Assembly (NCBI GenBank): GCA_026545225.1
Contig: CM048853.1
Span: forward strand, 16,928,755-16,992,754
Length of the DNA: 64,000 nucleotides
From: Cornus controversa
Taxonomy: Eukaryota > Streptophyta > Magnoliopsida > Cornales > Cornaceae
Reading direction: 5' to 3'
Each line of letters begins with the position of its first letter. Position 1 is the stretch's first letter. Shown here piece after piece: positions 33,274-42,380 of the stretch. The translations under genes were made by a program, and so were the position numbers. The notes beneath the pieces are model-generated. The model did not search any database, was not told the DNA's origin, and worked only from the letters and a program-made list of their open reading frames with translations.

Positions 33274-33912
33274 GTATACACACCCTTAGCACTCTTACCA
33301 GAAGCGACTCAAGATCCAGGCCCAAGCCAGATTTGAAGTTTATTGTATTTTCCTATTTTTTTATTAATTGTTTTTTGGTATTGGCCTTAAGGCTTAAAAA
33401 AAATAGAGGGTGTGCTTATTTGGGTTGTTCTAACTTGCTTACAAATAGAATAGGGAGAGACAAGGAAGAGAGAAGGTGATGAGAGGAGAGAGAAAAAATT
33501 AAATAATTATATATTAGATATATGGGTTAGTGTGTGATGGGTTGAGTGGCGAGAACAGAGGGGATAATGGTGTGTAAACCTTACTTTTAGTGGAGTACAA
33601 CTCTGCATTAAGGTTAAGGTTATTCAATGATCATGTCACATAAAAGAGCACGTGATATTTTACACTCCATTTCTTTTTTATTATTATTATATATCTTACT
33701 GTATTATATACTTCAGTCTTAATTGTGGATGTAATTTCTTGGTTCCACTAATAGAATGATTAATGATAGGCATTGCACGTGGTTGGTATTTATTCGTTAT
33801 TATTTTTCTAATTGCAAGCCAATATTGAATTCATCATTTTTCACTCTTAGTCATTGTTCAATGCATGTGTATGAGACTCTTCTCATTAATTTATAGTTAG
33901 CAATAATTAAAA
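33274..33912 (+). other. Helitron 1 interior, non-coding
   Basis: The LOG-derived frame runs on through the apparent donor site (GTATAC at 33274) to a stop near 33477 without recognisable protein. The rest is A/T-rich. Confidence 0.4.
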
Positions 33913-34260
33913 GTGGTTAGTACTAATCACAAGAGTTATCCATCTTCTCTCTCACTATATCCCATTCTCTTTCTCTCTCTCAGAAGTTGCCACAGCAACT
34001 CCTGTCCTCCACCGTCCACACCACCTTCACTTTCTCCCTCTCTTTTTTTCTCTCATACACAAACATGGAGATTAAGAACACGAGTCCATCCACAGCAAGC
34101 TCCCTCCAGCACACACCACCTCAGGTCATCACTGCGGCTATAAGATCTCCTGCTGCTATAACTCCTATGCCCCCACAGTCCCTCTAGCACACACCACCTC
34201 CGGTCACCATTACGGCCACTCGATCTCTTACCGCTGCAACTCCAGTGCCCCCACTGTCAT
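33913..34260 (+). other. C-rich segment with tandem units in Helitron 1
   Basis: CT-rich tract followed by two tandem copies of about 80 bp containing AGCACACACCACCTC and GCCCCCACAG/TGCCCCCACTG. Frames over it are Thr/Ser/Pro-rich (about 66-76 codons) and are not recognised as a protein; a captured proline-rich or 5' UTR piece is possible. Confidence 0.35.
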
Positions 34261-34347
34261 TTTTAGTTCAATAATTTGTGAAATCAACTTCTATTTTAGT
34301 CCAATAATTTTTGTTTTATACTGCCGTAGGCACGGACAATATGCTAG

Positions 34348-34851
34348 TATATATATCTATATATATATAATTAGTATTTATATTTTATTAAGAGATTATG
34401 AAATAATTTTCATTTATAAATAATTTTGTATATCTTATTTAATATGTAAATGTATAATCATTATTTATATCTTTTTGATATGAATTATTACAATTTTTAT
34501 ATTTATTTTTCATTACACAACTTTAATTTTTTTTTTTCATATTACTAAATCAGTCTCCAAATTAATGTTTCTAGGTCGGCCCCTAATCACAGGTAAATGT
34601 AGAAAATTACCAACGCTACGTTACGCCAAATAAGAAAGGTTTTTTTTTTCTTTTTCTCTCTCCAATTTCCACCCACCTTCAATTTTTAACTATATTTTCT
34701 CTCAAGAAATGTTGCAGAGGGTGGACCGTGTTTCATGAAGTGGGTAACGTTTGAGATATTTTCTATGCAAAGTGTGTGTATATATATATAAATTTGTTAA
34801 ACTTGGTAAGTTTTGGTTAATCCCTTTATTGTTAGATAACCATTTTTTTTT
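34348..34851. other. A/T-rich intergenic DNA
   Basis: Nothing recognised apart from short AT repeats directly after the Helitron end and at 34775-34795. Confidence 0.4.
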
Positions 34852-35242
34852 AGAGTAAATTACATTTACTTTCTCTAAAGTTTTGTCAATATACATTGAC
34901 CTCATCTCTTATTTGCAAAAATACACTGACCCCCTTAAGGTTTGTATGCTTGTAACCTTGACCTCCGCTCTTGTTTAGAAAATTACACAGACCTCCCTTG
35001 AACTTTGTTTTTTGTAACACTGTATTTCTTTTTTATTACGACCGTTAATGGTTATATTGCTCAACATATACACAAAAATCATGAATTTGTGTGATGTTAT
35101 GAGCATAGAAATGTAATTACACAATAATTATTAATGGCATCCTCTCGATAGTTTTGACATGGATGTCAGTATAATTTTGCAAATAAGAGAAAAAATCGGT
35201 GTATATTGATAAAATTTCACAGAAGATAAGTGTAATTTACCC
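34852..35242. mobile_element. MITE with about 70-bp terminal inverted repeats
   Basis: The left end GAGTAAATTACATTTACTTT and right end (opposite strand) GGGTAAATTACACTTATCTT continue to match for about 70 bp, including TCAATATACA and CTCTTATTTGCAAAA on both sides. The element sits in T-rich sequence. Long inverted repeats and the GGGTAAATTACA start suggest a Mutator-like MITE, but the target duplication is masked by the T run. Confidence 0.65.
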
Positions 35243-35464
35243 TTTTTTTAATTATGTTTGAAATATTATCTCGTTTAGTTTATTTGGATTTTTATTTTTA
35301 TTTTTCGTTTTATGGGATTGTAATTATGACTAAAAGAAAAGGATAAAAATGTATGAATTATTTTACTTAGTAGAGGATATATAATTACTTTCACTGTCAC
35401 ACAGATTATACATTTTCCATTTCCCACCATACACTCTTCTTTACATTAACGAGTCAAAATCTTG

Positions 35465-35640
35465 GGCAATTCAAAACATTATCTCCAACTCTTCAAGGTA
35501 GGCTCAAGACAATTAAATTTAATTTCAACAACATTATCTCCAACTCTTGAAGGTATGCTCAAGACAATTAAATTTAATTTCAACAACATTATCTCCAACT
35601 CTTGAAGGTATGTTAAAGACAATTAAATTTAATTTGAACA
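35465..35640. repeat. Tandem repeat, about 55-bp unit, three copies
   Basis: Units carry ACATTATCTCCAACTCTTGA and AAGACAATTAAATTTAATTT. Non-coding; copies differ by a few bases. Confidence 0.85.
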
Positions 35641-35944
35641 TTATTATTTCAAGAATACTAAATCTAGTCGTTACTCTCACTTGACAACCGCTAGTTGAGA
35701 ATTTAACGAGTGTAATAATTTTTTTCAAGTATTTAATTTGTTTGAATCTCTAATTTACAATTATTATTATTATACCCTAGTTATTTTTTAAAAAAAATAT
35801 CCATTAGCCACTTTTCTTCTCTTTCTAAAAATTTCACATTTTGTCTGTCTAATATTTTTTTGGTAAGAAATATATTATAAAAAGAAAAGAATAATCAGAA
35901 ACTAATAAAAAAAGAAAAAATCCGTCTTCTACAAAGAACAAAAA

Positions 35945-36135
35945 AAAGGAGTCATGGTAGGCCCACCATGATGTTAACCGGACTGTATGCATTTAATGTA
36001 TATGCTTATAAATTTGAGTAAAAAAAGGACTCATGGTAGGCCCCACCATGATGTTAACCGGACTGTACGCCTATAAAGTTGAGTAAAAAAAGGACACAAG
36101 GAGTTAAGGTAGGTGGGCCACCATGATGTTAACCT
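35945..36135 (+). repeat. Repeat unit ATGGTAGGCCCACCATGATG, also at 38995-39165
   Basis: Three tandem copies of a unit containing the palindrome GGTAGGCCCACC, then ATGATGTTAACCGGACTGTA and a TATAAA-like ATAAATTTGAGTAAAA. Two more units occur at 38995-39165 ahead of the polyketide synthase piece, so the stretch between them probably grew by insertions into one duplicated promoter-like region. Confidence 0.7.
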
Positions 36136-36152
36136 GAGTATAAAAAAGGTAT

Positions 36153-36860
36153 GAGGATCCTCTGCCGTAACGGGTCGTGCTGTACCCGTGCGGTAGAGGA
36201 AACGACGGCGTTTGGAATAGTTTAAAAAAAAAAAATTAGACAGCTTCCGTTTGACTTCTTTTGGTTCCGTTATCCTTCTTTTATATTATATTAATATAAC
36301 ATTTATGTCTCAGTTTGTTAAAGTTATATATTCGTACCTGTGTGTGTATATATATATATATATATACATGATTTTCATTTTTTTCCTTTTCACTTAAAAG
36401 TCTATAACTTTTACTACAAATAATATTTTTTTGATAAAATTAATTTTATTAAATAGAATATTTCAAGAGCTTCAATTTGAGTATAACTTATACTATATTT
36501 TAACTTAAGACAAAAATTATTATTTTTCAATTAATGTTTACAAACTTAAAGTAATTTTTCATAACTTTAAATTCATTTTACACCCAATTAAAATGTTTCT
36601 TCACACACTTAAAACATATACATTTTATTGTTTTTTAAATGTTTATAAAAAAATTTTGAGCCTAAATGTTTCTAAAAAATGGAAAGAAAAAAAAATATTT
36701 ATTGTTATAATAAAATATTGAAAGGGTATATAACGGAAGTTAGGGATGGAAAATGGCGCAAAGCTAAAACCAAAACAAAGTCACTGAATTACTTATAAGA
36801 CGGCATTGTTTTCCTCTATTACACGGGTACGACATGACCCGTTACAGCAGAGGCTCCCAG
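36153..36860. mobile_element. MITE with about 55-bp terminal inverted repeats
   Basis: Left end GGATCCTCTGCCGTAACGGG; right end (opposite strand) GGGAGCCTCTGCTGTAACGGG. The match continues through GTACCCGTG and AGAGGAAA to ACGGCG/ATGCCG. The interior is A/T-rich with no ORF. A related GGGGTACTGCAGTACCC motif occurs at about 38884. No clear target duplication was found. Confidence 0.65.
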
Positions 36861-37527
36861 TCTTTACTTTTTTATGTTTTTTATTTTCTACTTTTTTAGG
36901 AACTCTTAGGCATATTTGAAAATTGTATTTGCACAAAAAAAATCATAAAAAATTATATTCACAATTTTTAAGCTCATTTTTTCTCACTTTCCACCCTTTA
37001 AAGTATTTTCCACAAATTTAAAGTACTTTTCCACACACCTAAAATAAATATTTTTTTATGTTTTTTCTTTCCGATTTTTTCAGGAACCCTTAGCCATATA
37101 TGAAAGATGTTTTTGCACAAAAATTTTATAAAAAATTATATTCACATTTTTTAATCTCATTTTTTTTCACTTGCCACACTTCTAAAGTGCTTTCCACACA
37201 CTTAAAACAAATTATTTTTTTTATTTTTTTCTTTTGAATTTTTTTAGGAACTCTTAAGAGCACAAATTTTTTTTATGAACATTTTAAAAAAAATTTAATT
37301 GAAGAAACATTTTAATTGTGTGTAAAATGACTTTAAAGTTGTGAAAATTTGCTTTAAGTGTGTATTACTTTCTTGTTTTAAGTTAAAACTTAGCCTAAGA
37401 TATACTCAAATTGAAGCTCTCAAAATATTCTATTTAACAAAATTAGTTTTATCAAAAAATATTATTTATAGTAAAAGTTATAGACTTTTAAGTGAGAAGA
37501 AAAAAGAGTGTAAAACATATATATATA
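36861..37527. repeat. Foldback A/T-rich repeats
   Basis: Two direct copies of about 165 bp (36890-37055 and 37060-37225) share GGAACYCTTAGSCATAT, AAAAAATTATATTCACA and CCACACACYTAAAA. 37390-37505 is an inverted match of 36385-36520 (TTGAAGCTCTCAAAATATTC against its complement). The latter lies inside the MITE listed above, so the true unit may be larger and composite. Non-coding. Confidence 0.6.
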
Positions 37528-37849
37528 TCTATATTACATTTCAGCTTTAAGTTTGAATTTCCCCCCAAAAAAATTTCTTCATCTAACGGTCAAAAATGCT
37601 TAAAAAACTAATCTGACGGTTCAAAATATCTATGTTTATCTACGGTCTAAAATTACTCTCAATGGTCATCATTCACCCACTACTTTCTATATCACGCTCT
37701 CCCACTCATTCATTTCTTTTATTTCTTTTCTCTCTCTTCTTTTATATCTCTCTCTTCATTCTTTTATTTCTTTTCTCTCTCTTCTTTTATATCCCTCTCT
37801 CTCTTTTCTCTCTCCTATTTTATATATCTCTTTATGTTACCGATTATTT

Positions 37850-38250
37850 TTTGTTTTTTGAGCAAATCCATATCTCTTTCTCTCTCTCTTTGTGTTACTG
37901 ATTATTTTTTGTTTTTTTTATTTTTTTTTTGCCGATTGTAGGTTCTCTCTCTCTCTCTCTTACTGACTATTTTTGTTTTCCTTATTATATATTTTGCAGA
38001 TCCATATCACTCTCTATCTAACAGTTAATTTTTGTCTTTTCGGATTATTTTTTAGAGCATATTCATATCACAATCTCTCTGTGTTACTGATTATTTTTTG
38101 TTTTTTGTTTTTGTTTTTTTGTGTGCGCAAATTGTAGGTTATCTCTCTCTCTTTGTTACTGACTATTTTTTTTTTTCTTATTATATATTTTGTAGATCCA
38201 TATCACTCTCTATCTAATAGTTAATTTTTATTTTTTTTGATATATTGCAG
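37850..38250 (+). repeat. Tandem repeat of about 95-200 bp in Helitron 2
   Basis: Recurring blocks GATTATTTTTTGTTTTTT, ATTGTAGGTTMTCTCTC, TTACTGACTATTTTT and TTGYAGATCCATATCACTC. The last copy ends in the acceptor-like ATATTGCAG at 38250, in front of the IDD piece. Confidence 0.65.
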
Positions 38251-38337
38251 GTCCAACACTTGCTGAGGTGATCGCTTTGTCGCCGGGGACTCTGATGGCC
38301 ACGAACCAGTTCGTGTGCGAGATCTGCAACAAAACTC
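38251..38337 (+). pseudogene. IDD (INDETERMINATE-domain) zinc finger transcription factor exon fragment
   Basis: Directly after an acceptor-like TTGCAG the frame reads AEVIALSPGTLMATNQFVCE followed by ICNK. This is the hallmark start of the plant INDETERMINATE domain (AEVIALSPKTLMATNRF in the family) with the first C2H2 finger cysteines C..C. It ends within the finger; the His ligands and the other three fingers are absent. It has clearly been captured by the Helitron, as only about 29 codons are present. The piece cannot encode a working DNA-binding protein. Confidence 0.85.
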
Positions 38338-38488
38338 CACACTCAGCCGTGGCCCACCCCTCACCGGCGCTACTTCGAATTTGACTATTGAACGTCAGTG
38401 CCGCCGTGGCCCTCTTCTTAGCCTCCACATGGCTGCCAGACTCAGATCCCTTAAAGCGAGCGGCAAAGCATCGAGAGGGGTGGCGTCG
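38338..38488 (+). other. Captured GC-rich sequence, possibly PGK transit-peptide region
   Basis: The frame that leads into the PGK start reads HMAARLRSLKASGKASRGVAS, rich in Ser, Ala and Arg like the end of a chloroplast transit peptide. Upstream of that the origin is unclear. Confidence 0.4.
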
Positions 38489-38557
38489 ATGGCAAAGAAG
38501 AGCGTCAGAGACCTCACGACGACAGACTTGAAGGGGAAGAAGGTCTTCGTGATGAAC
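38489..38557 (+). pseudogene. Phosphoglycerate kinase N-terminal exon fragment
   Basis: Met at 38489 begins MAKKSVRDLTTTDLKGKKVF, the conserved start of mature plant phosphoglycerate kinase, and breaks off at VMN before a GTGAGT donor-like site, where the family continues R.DLNVP. Phosphoglycerate kinase makes ATP and 3-phosphoglycerate from 1,3-bisphosphoglycerate in glycolysis and the Calvin cycle. With the transit-like residues upstream, the donor was probably the chloroplast isoform. About 23 codons remain, so it is non-functional cargo of Helitron 2 next to the IDD piece, in a different frame. Confidence 0.8.
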
Positions 38558-38822
38558 GTGAGTTCAATATCATTAGACTTGCGAATGTGAGTCCACTCAT
38601 TACATTTCTTTATTTGTTATAATTTTAATTAACTTTTTTTATTTCATCTTTGAAAAAGTAGAGAATAAAGAGACGTGTGGTCATTGTTTTTTTTCTTCGT
38701 TTTTGTAAATTGTAACTAATACAAATAGTGTTTTGTAAATATTTGTTTATTGATTATATAAAATTAATTTCTATTTCAGTTTAATATATATTTTTTATAG
38801 GGCCGTAGACATGAGTAATACC

Positions 38823-38826
<4 letters not shown>

Positions 38827-38859
<33 letters not shown>

Positions 38860-39602
38860 AAATATTGAAAAGCTCCGTAAACGGGGTACTGCAGTACCCA
38901 TGCAGTCCCCGAAAACGGCGTTTTAGTTTAAGTAAACATCTAATTACTTTTTTTTTCTCTGCTCTGTTTTAAAGGACCACCTTAATGCATACACGTATAA
39001 AGTTATGTTAGAAAAGGACTTATGGTAGGTGGGCCACCATGATGTTAACCATAGTATAAAAGGGTCTTGTAGCCCCATGATGTTAACCGGACTGTATGCA
39101 TTTAATACATGCACATATAAATTTGAGTAAAAACAAACTCATGGTAGGCCCCACCATTGTCTCCTACTGCACAATAACAATTGTACGCTAACATTTCACG
39201 TACATCGAGAAGTTGGTTCGTAGAGGCGTCACGTGATTATTTAGAAACATTTAATTTGTAATTTTATTATTATTTTATTTTTTTAGTTTTAACTTGAGTG
39301 GTTATACAGTGAGCATAGTGATGTAATAAAGATGTGATTTTATTAGTTGTTATTGGTTTATTGGAGATTATATTTCCTGATATTTAGTTGATGGAATAAA
39401 TTATTTAATATTATGGTAGATGGTTTTAATTATTGAATGAAAATCATGCAACACATGACTAGATGTTATTGTGCTTAAATTTTGGAACCATTAACTGCAT
39501 ATCTGTTGTGTTAAAATCTTGAAGGTATTAGTTCCTATTAACTATTAACTGTTACACTATATATAATTTACCAAGCTCCTTGATCTCTCACTGTCCATCA
39601 AC
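38827..39602 (+). promoter_or_regulatory. Upstream region of the polyketide synthase fragment, promoter-like
   Basis: Follows the Helitron end. It contains two more copies of the ATGATGTTAACCGGACTGTA unit (38995-39165), a G-box CACGTG at about 39229 and a TATA box CTATATATAA at about 39558. A short leader TCTCACTGTCCATCAACAG runs straight into codon Arg of the synthase at 39603. This may be the original promoter and 5' UTR of the gene, with exon 1, the intron and the first part of exon 2 deleted. That is inferred from the motifs only. Confidence 0.45.
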
Positions 39603-39892
39603 AGAGTGATGATCTATCAACAAGGCTGCTTTGCCGGTGGGACCGTTCTTCGTGTCGCCAAGGATCTTGCTGAGAACAATAAAGGGGCACGTGTTCTTGT
39701 GGTGTGCTCAGAGATATGTGCTCTCTTCTTCCGTGGGCCGTCCGATGACCACTTGGACTCTCCTGTAGGCCAGTCACTTTTTAGTGATGGAGCCTCAGCT
39801 GCAATCATCGGTGCAGATCCTGACATGTCAATCGACTGTCCACTGTTTCAAATTGTGTCTGCGTCACAGACTATTCTATCCAATTCTGAAGG
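39603..39892 (+). pseudogene. Type III polyketide synthase (chalcone synthase family), central part
   Basis: About 97 codons from [17 protein letters not shown] (catalytic Cys, Cys164 in alfalfa chalcone synthase numbering) through [28 protein letters not shown] and GADPD to [17 protein letters not shown]. The N-terminal 155 or so residues are missing and the frame is cut at 39892 by a MITE. The segment expected to read TAVTFRGP in chalcone synthase is CALFFRGP, so both active-site Thr positions are changed. This points to a diverged synthase (stilbene-, acridone- or other type) or to decay. The remaining C-terminal part of the same gene is at 48435-48869. The enzyme would condense CoA starters with malonyl-CoA in the cytosol. 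Confidence 0.85.
39885..39892 (+). repeat. 8-bp target duplication of the MITE, left
   Basis: TCTGAAGG. It is matched by TGCGAGGG after the MITE end at 48435-48442 and by TGCGAAGG (opposite strand) at 47474-47481. With the MITE removed, codons S-E-G-A-I of the synthase are continuous. Confidence 0.65.
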
Positions 39893-40213
39893 TAAAGGTG
39901 CACACAATTCAATTTGGTCCGATTCGATTCTTATGATTTTAAAAATATTACCGTTCAATTCAGTTTCACGATTTTGAACTTAATTTTCTATATTATGCAC
40001 ATATATGTATATATTTACCAATAAAATAAAAAAACCAAAATTTGAAATATATATACGATGCTCTTATGTATTGTAGTGTATGATAAGTTAAATTGTCTAC
40101 TAATCAAAATTGAACAACTGTATTGTACAATCTAATATATATATATATATATATATATATGATTACAGTTCGATTCTGGTTTGAAGATCAAAAGAACAGA
40201 ATCGAATTGTTAG
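39893..40213 (+). mobile_element. hAT-type MITE, left half, in the polyketide synthase exon
   Basis: Starts TAAAGGTGCACACAATTCAA; the other end (48434) reads TAGGAGTATACAAAATATT on the opposite strand, an imperfect terminal repeat. The half ends at a palindromic core at 40166-40210 (AGTTCGATTCTG ... CAGAATCGAATT) next to an (AT)n tract at 40136-40160. The partner halves are in the two arms of the large inverted duplication. Confidence 0.7.
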
Positions 40214-41641
40214 TGAATCACCTAAAGGGCTAAACCCTCAAGACAATAAGGCTCTCGCCCAGATGGTGGAACCCACGATCTCACCTAAAAGGCGAGACCC
40301 ACAAGGGTCTCACCCAAAGGGAGTGAACCTTTGGGTGAGACCCTTGTGGTCTTAAAGGACTCGCTCTTTGAATGAGAGCCTCGTGGGTCTTTAAAGGCTG
40401 GTGCATTGTTGTTATGCTAGTGGAATTTTTAGCCTTCCATAACGTCTTCTGCGTTTAGTTGTCATTGTATAAGTAACTGTTGTTGAGAATAAAGGTATCG
40501 TTGGAGAAATAGTCTTTAGAAGCTCTATATAAACTCAAGTGAAATACACTTCTCGTTACTATTTTTATCTTTTAACAAGGGGATAATTTGTTGCGAGCTA
40601 TATTTGACTTATCCTTTAATAAGAGGAGAGAGTTGGCTCACCATATTGTTAGGGGATTTGGCTCGACCTTTTAATATAGGGAGGTAATTGTAGCTCCGGG
40701 CTTTATTTAGACCTTTATGGGCATTATTCAACAAGAGAAATCCCTACGGGGTTTGATAGCGACCTTCGCCTTTTTAAATAAAGTCTCTCTCATGAGTTGT
40801 GCCCCAACAAGGTTTAGTGATCTCAAGATTCATTCATTTCACCTTTTTCGTAAAAGCCCTTTCGTAAGGTGTGCCTCAATAGAGTTTAGTAATGATCTCT
40901 GGAATAACGCATCCCACCTTTTTCAATAAAGGCCCTCTCATGAGGTGTGCCTAGTGGAGTTTAGTAATGATCTTAAGATTAACTAATCCTGCCTTTTTCA
41001 AAAAAGACCCTATGGTGAGTTATTCCCTAGTGATGTTTAACAATGTTATCATGATTCATTCGTCCCGCCTTTTTCACTAAAGGCTATTAGGTGAGGTTTA
41101 CCCTAATGGGATTTAACAATAGTCTCAAAATTCATTCACCCCGCATTTTTCAATTGAGACTCTTTGGTGAGGTGTGCCTAAATGGGGTTTAACAATGTTA
41201 TCGAGATTCATTCATGTCACCTTTTTCAGTAAAGGCACTCTGGTGAGTTGTGCCCCAATGGGATTTAGTAATGTGGAGCTTTCTAAGCTCGCTCTTTTAA
41301 CAAAAAGGTTGGTAGATTTGATTTTTGGGAGCTCGCCCCTTTATATGCCCCCAATTTTTAATTTTTAATAACTCTGTAATGCCAACTTTATAGTGAATGG
41401 AGAGACCTTGAGTCAAAAATTCATCTTGTAGGTTCTGTAGCAGCGGAGGACTTGCAATGATAGTCATACCTTGTGATATAAATCATGTATTGATTTATTG
41501 TTGGAGGCACAAAGAATTTCTTAAAGAATCAAATCTTTATTCTTGATAAGAGAAAAAGAATCCTTGTCCCTAATAGGGGATAGAAAGAGTCTCATTATTG
41601 ATAAGATAGAGAAAGAGTCCCATCTTTGATAAGAGAGAGAA
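40214..41641 (-). other. Unassigned sequence with tandem repeats outside the left arm
   Basis: No gene. 40250-40400 holds a hairpin of GAGACCCACAAGGGTCTCAC words and inverted copies. 40500-40560 has TATA-like CTCTATATAAACTC. 40740-41290 is a degenerate tandem repeat of about 60-70 bp (units with CCTTTTTCAATAAAGGC, GGTGAGGTGTGCC and GGGTTTAGTAATG). From 41540 a 30-bp AGAGAAAGAGTC/CTTGTCCTTA repeat runs into the arm. It may be the internal or LTR part of the Tat-like element continued at 41642-42380, but no coding domain supports this. Confidence 0.45.
40740..41290. repeat. Degenerate tandem repeat, about 60-70 bp unit, eight or more copies
   Basis: Each unit combines CCTTTTTCANTAAAGGCNCT, GGTGAGGTGTGCC and AATGGGRTTTARYAATGNT followed by TTCATTC. 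Units are about 70-80 percent alike by eye. Non-coding. Confidence 0.75.
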
Positions 41642-41760
41642 ACAGTCTTGTTCTTAGCAAGAGAAAGAAAGAGTCATGTCCTTGGCAGGAGAGACAAAGA
41701 GTCCCGTCCTTAATAGGAGAGAGAAAGATTTTTGTCCTTAGTAGGAAAGAAAAAGAGGGT
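41540..41760. repeat. 30-bp tandem repeat crossing the arm border
   Basis: Seven to eight units of about 30 bp, pattern AGAGAAAGAGTCNYGTCCTT.ATAGG. The outer end of the inverted duplication (41642) lies inside this array; only the last four units are found in the other arm (54185-54299). Confidence 0.8.
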
Positions 41761-42375
41761 TCCAACCTTGATACCGGGGTGCGTGGTACTCTGGGTGGAA
41801 CGGTTGCTTCCCTTTTAATGTCTTGAAAAAATATGCCCTAGGTCTGAATGACCTCACAATGTCCCCCAATTGGCTAAGGAGCCTAAATCAAAACTTATTT
41901 TTGTTTATTAGTTGGCCACCAAGCCGATTCAATAAGTGCAAGATAGAGTGTGCCATGCTAGTACTAGGCAAGGCGTTCTTCCTAGAATAAGGCAAGGTGT
42001 TTTATGCTTGTATAAGGCAAGACATGCCTTCTTAAATTAGGCAAGGTGTATTTGGCTAGTTCAAACTTTGATAAGATGTTAAATGGGGACCTTGACATGG
42101 AAACACATTCTGTAGATTGTGTAATAGCAGATGACCTCCGAAGACATAAATTCCACCAAACTATAGGCTTATAGTGATTGGTTAATGGTTGTGTCCAAAC
42201 CAGATCATATCGGAATGTAGGAACTAAACGTTTCCCACAGACGGTGCCAGCTGTTAAAGTTAAAATCCACAAAACCCAATTTGGTGCGAGTAGCCAATAA
42301 AATAAAGGAGTTAGGGCCAAGGCCAGTGGGGTACTGGCCGAGGTCACTCTGACGATCAAGTTAGTGCTTGATATG
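41642..42375 (-). mobile_element. Tat-type gypsy fragment (LTR end, primer site, leader), left arm
   Basis: On the minus strand: ACTTGATCGTCAGAGTGACC, CACTGGCCTTGGCCCTAACT, then TTAACAGCTGGCACCGTCTG and GGGAAACG. That is the LTR end plus the GCTGGCACCGTCTGTGGGAA-type primer region used by Tat elements, comparable to GTTGACGCCGTCTGTGGGAA at about 60793-60812. The leader below it is non-coding. The same fragment is at 53561-54299 in plus orientation. Confidence 0.65.
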
Positions 42376-42380
42376 ATATA

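Larger units (their letters stand above)
31457..34347 (+). mobile_element. Non-autonomous Helitron 1 carrying gene fragments
   Basis: Starts TCTAATATATATATAAATAT (preceded by A) and ends in CTAG followed by T. About 10 bases before the end is a short hairpin CCGT-AGGC-ACGG (34324-34335). These are the Helitron hallmarks: TC start, CTRR end, hairpin, A/T target, no duplication. The first 170 bp share AACATTTGAGCTTTGTGTTT and CTATCTACGGTCTAAAATTA words with the element at 37528-38826, so both are one family. No Rep/helicase is present. Cargo: a GC-rich unknown piece and an exon-intron chimera of kinase and LOG sequence. The pairing of the two ends is an inference from the spacing and the shared ends. 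Confidence 0.7.
37528..38826 (+). mobile_element. Non-autonomous Helitron 2 carrying gene fragments
   Basis: Starts TCTATATTACATTTCAGC (preceded by A) and ends CCCTAA followed by T, with a decayed hairpin CCGTAGACATGA just before the end. The first 150 bp match Helitron 1 (TCATCTAACGGTC, CTATCTACGGTCTAAAATTA), and the last 60 bp also match its end (AATTTCTATTTYAGT, CCGTAG). Size 1299 bp. Cargo: an IDD zinc finger piece and the start of phosphoglycerate kinase. No Rep/helicase, so movement would need another element. Confidence 0.7.

Noticed and set aside
33093..33479. A 128-codon intact LOG-like gene
   Set aside because: LOG homology begins after the acceptor at 33173 and ends at the donor near 33273; the rest is intron or filler translation, and the GGxGTxxE motif is absent.
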